DNA of 13,760 bases from contig DAOUEP010000092.1 in assembly GCA_034430515.1 (NCBI GenBank), forward strand, positions 1 to 13,760. Reading direction: 5' to 3'. The stretch comes from DAOUEH01 sp034430515 (GTDB lineage: Bacteria; Chloroflexota; Dehalococcoidia; Dehalococcoidales; RBG-16-60-22). Both the position numbers and the translations under genes were made by a program. Below the pieces are notes generated by a model. That model was not told the origin of the DNA. It saw only the letters and a list, made by a program, of their open reading frames with translations, and did no database searches. This document shows, in pieces, positions 12,401-13,760 of the stretch (within the stretch, counting starts at the first letter, position 1; every line of letters begins with the position of its first letter).

Positions 12401-13760
12401 GTCGTTGTTGTAGACGTCGTAGTTATCGCTGTTGGACATGCAGATGCCGGAGGTGGTCTGGAAGATGTTATCGTGAATTGATACCGGCGATTCTCCGGTA
12501 ACCTCGTCCCTGACGATGCCCGAGTTGCGGCACAGCCACAGGCCGTAGTTCGACTCGCCGGGGGTAATCAGCCGATTATGGTGGAAGTTAAAGCCGAAGC
12601 CGGTATCCTGGTAGCGGTTGGCCTTGCCCAGCTTTATCATCCCGCCGTTGACATCACCCATGTCCGAAGAGAAGGTGAAGCCGGTTATCTCGTAGTGCAG
12701 GGGGGTGGTAACTGTATCAGCGAGCGTAGGGCCCAGCCAGTCGATGCACGCGCCGCCGCCGCCGTCCCAGGTTACCGCATCCATACCGGCCCCAACGAGA
12801 CTGAGCGGGTGGTACGGTAAGTTCACCGTCCCGGTGTACGTCCCCGCCGCCACGTTGATGATGTCGTTGGCGAGGCTGGCATCAACGCCGTCCTGGATAC
12901 TGCTCCAGATGGCCGGCAGGAGCGAGTTGCCGGGGTGGTCGACGGTCACGGCGCGGTCGAAGGCGTTGCCGAGGAGGATGGCATCAATATCAAGAGTTAC
13001 GGTATCATCCTTGACCTGAACACCGTTGTTGGTAAAGGTGTTTTGGGTAATGGCGGTGCCGTTCTGGGCATACTCGGTATAGATACCGTCTTTAATACTG
13101 TTGCTGATTTCGTTCTGGTCTATCGTCAGGTTGGTAACATTAAAGAAGTAGATGCCGGCCTCTGCTCCATCGATGCTATTACCTTGTACAACATTATCGC
13201 GGAGCTTCGCTGCCCCCATTATGGCGGCAATCTTATCCGGGTCGGTTCTGGCGGGGTCTGCCTCGTTATTACCGAGAATAGTGCCAATCTCTATACCCAC
13301 TCCGTTATTGACCCCGGAGGCGGTAATAGTGTTATTCAGGATTTGATTTCCTGAAATATCCTCGGTGCCATCTATTAAGTCATAACCGCCGTAGCGCGTA
13401 TCGTAACTTATCAGGATAGCGGGGCAGGAATAGTTCTCGGCCGTGGCCGTGGCGTCAATCGTGTTGTTCTGGATAAGGTTTCCGGTGCACTGGTTTTGCG
13501 CTTTGGCACTCACGGCGATGCCGATGCCTCCGCCGCCGGAGGCCACGGTACTGGTAATGACGTTGTTCGTTATCACCCAGTTGCTGCCATTCCAGTTGGA
13601 GATTCCCTGTACGGTGTCGGTAATCGTCAGGGAATCAACGGTTATCCCATTCACTCCTACGGCATACACGACGAGGTCGAGGTCGGCTGTAGCATCACAA
13701 TTAACGGTGAAGTTCCTTATCTCGCTGCCATCGACCTCAGGCCTGAAAGCGGTGTGATAG
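9437..13760 (-). CDS. Giant parallel beta-helix surface protein, membrane-anchored (N terminus outside window)
   Basis: The reading frame is open from the right window edge, so 1,440 C-terminal residues are visible and the true start lies beyond 13760. About 950 residues are right-handed beta-helix repeats, rich in Asn and Gly, of the type xxI.NNTF.NN.xGI.. (NosD/PbH1-like). Two long units each begin with a TIQDAIDA..GDTINV.AGTYT block and end in a NWWG..SGP.HA.NP.GTG...VDY.PW motif. Then come a beta-rich module (10890-10451), a 15-Gly linker (10450-10406), a second beta-rich domain ending LPHFTTFALLGM, a CARDB-type domain (about 9955-9670), a Pro/Thr/Glu-rich stalk, and a C-terminal transmembrane helix (GGVIGGAVVIIVLVLVLVAV) with an RRRS tail. 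This layout suggests a cell-surface adhesin or glycan-binding or degrading protein. No catalytic residues are recognised. Confidence 0.88.
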   Translation of the reverse strand, partial: YHTAFRPEVDGSEIRNFTVNCDATADLDLVVYAVGVNGITVDSLTITDTVQGISNWNGSNWVITNNVITSTVASGGGGIGIAVSAKAQNQCTGNLIQNNTIDATATAENYSCPAILISYDTRYGGYDLIDGTEDISGNQILNNTITASGVNNGVGIEIGTILGNNEADPARTDPDKIAAIMGAAKLRDNVVQGNSIDGAEAGIYFFNVTNLTIDQNEISNSIKDGIYTEYAQNGTAITQNTFTNNGVQVKDDTVTLDIDAILLGNAFDRAVTVDHPGNSLLPAIWSSIQDGVDASLANDIINVAAGTYTGTVNLPYHPLSLVGAGMDAVTWDGGGGACIDWLGPTLADTVTTPLHYEITGFTFSSDMGDVNGGMIKLGKANRYQDTGFGFNFHHNRLITPGESNYGLWLCRNSGIVRDEVTGESPVSIHDNIFQTTSGICMSNSDNYDVYNNDFTYDVVGNAYATRKNAAIFIGSGCTSEQPSRGGHHIWNNNFAHVGDGYDGTELSYPRGAIAIEHYSGQTGLTLLPNTIENNTFNNPNGTGITYECGDDVAYPTDTVRGNSFSSNLFGIRVYGDYAGNMLVNAEGNWWGNASGPIHASNPAGTGDVITNSVDYSPWYGLTPGNAPMTWYAHGTIQDAIDAAGAGDTINVLAGTYTESVNIPPGANLTIRGAGRDVTTWIAPADDASRMHCLKSDLNGFAGTTTLDISGFTFSVEDNAISNSGIAILVNRASAGPLYLDVHDNRFVDTTTIADETANSMLLCHDRYAARVDGVAPVNIYNNLDYTTGGIAMSNTRAFDIYDNTFDGGSDAIYFGYGCPENTTIGDHHIYNNTFRNATNAYPGGPWPSIFFAYYGSGTGMTFLPSLIENNTFENNDMGIGYSMESNIAYPADRIQFNNFGNNTDAVSVFGAFATPVKATHNWWGDKSGPAHAGNPDGTGNAVSDNVDYDPWIGAGVSEAKSGTCTGNGTVNGQTQVGVSVDQTGTGTTNITVAKYNSNPGTGFTGDTGTYIDVNLDTSTDVDEIVVKVYYTAADIAGLDENSLKLRWWDGTQWVTCSDSGVNPADIPGPPAYAGYMWAKIRIDTVPNLNQLTGTVFSGAGSLQGGGGGGGGGGGGGGGALSPGTTFISGYVSTSGRFIARVTASSLDNVCTIVIDEGTVGLDADLNPLMTLIIEDAVDIPPPPAGAQIIALAYNFGPDGSTFNPAVLLKWHYGVIELPEGIEEIDLVIAYYDTAAGEWKLLETTINTTTKTATAELPHFTTFALLGMGEPAAFTISALNISPAEVTPDEEVNISVLVTNSGGSEGSYSAILEINDVWESEKGVTLAAGESRQLNFTVTRSETGSYDVTLAGFSGSFAVTSPATPPATEPPAEPEGTSPPAGTEPPAATQPPGETPTETAAAPTQAVEPGETNWAVVGGVIGGAVVIIVLVLVLVAVRRRS
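10406..10450 (-). repeat. GGN trinucleotide repeat encoding 15 glycines
   Basis: Fifteen consecutive glycine codons (GGC with interspersed GGT) lie between the beta-helix part and the C-terminal domains of the surface protein. Such a tract can change length in 3-base steps by slippage without breaking the frame. Confidence 0.9.
10897..12913 (-). repeat. Two tandem ~330-residue units within the beta-helix protein
   Basis: Unit A (about 12913-11897) and unit B (about 11870-10897) share the same plan: an SIQDGVDA or TIQDAIDA opening, AGTYT followed by a GAG.D..TW strand, a helix middle with DIYDN or DVYNN repeats, and a closing NWWG...GP.HA.NP.GTG...VDY.PW block. They look like an ancient internal duplication. 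A related but shorter stretch of helix precedes unit A. Confidence 0.75.

Noticed and set aside
9437..13669. GTG at 13669 as the true start of the beta-helix protein
   Set aside because: The frame stays open and the beta-helix sequence continues upstream to the window edge, with no ribosome-binding site or signal peptide at 13669. The real start lies outside the window.

Overview
This 13.8 kb window is GC-rich bacterial chromosome. The most likely source is a member of the Chloroflexota (Dehalococcoidia-like). The reasons are a folate cluster that ends in a Cys+Glu type 6-pyruvoyl-tetrahydropterin synthase paralog (a known FolB replacement in that phylum), a groESL operon under a perfect CIRCE operator, a two-gene ADP-forming acyl-CoA synthetase, and a very large beta-helix surface protein with a C-terminal membrane anchor. 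The phylum call is inference; no rRNA or other phylogenetic marker was tested.

Layout, left to right. Bases 1-446 (minus) hold the N-terminal part of NAD kinase, with its own promoter. Bases 535-2670 (minus) are the groES-groEL heat-shock operon with promoter, CIRCE and terminator. Bases 2862-4577 (plus) are a tightly overlapping folate operon, folP-folK-PTPS. Bases 4668-5279 (minus) are a peroxiredoxin whose peroxidatic cysteine codon is TGA; it reads as a 203-residue selenocysteine peroxiredoxin with a SECIS-like hairpin right after the TGA. It is flanked by two direct copies of an intergenic repeat. Bases 5576-6496 (plus) are a thioredoxin-reductase-family flavoprotein, divergent from the peroxiredoxin. 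Bases 6493-8654 (minus) are the alpha and beta subunits of an NDP-forming acyl-CoA synthetase. Bases 8829-9344 (plus) are a small secreted protein with a transglutaminase-like Cys/His pattern. Bases 9437-13760 (minus) are the C-terminal 1,440 residues of a giant parallel beta-helix surface protein that runs off the window.

The main discovery candidate is the selenoprotein peroxiredoxin. The TGA sits exactly where the family has its catalytic Cys (DFT-x-V-[C/U]-PTEL), translation stays in frame with good homology on both sides, and the usual C-terminal resolving Cys is replaced by Met. The only other thiols are C38 and C46, the latter forming a C-V-U motif. The adjacent reductase-like gene, which lacks the classical NADPH-recognition HRR motif, is a plausible but unproven redox partner. 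A standard gene caller would truncate this gene to its C-terminal 147 residues and lose the active site.

The second point of interest is the folate operon, where the PTPS paralog probably makes 6-hydroxymethyl-dihydropterin directly from dihydroneopterin triphosphate and hands it to FolK and FolP, bypassing FolB. The remaining genes look like ordinary housekeeping, fermentation-type energy metabolism and cell-surface functions.
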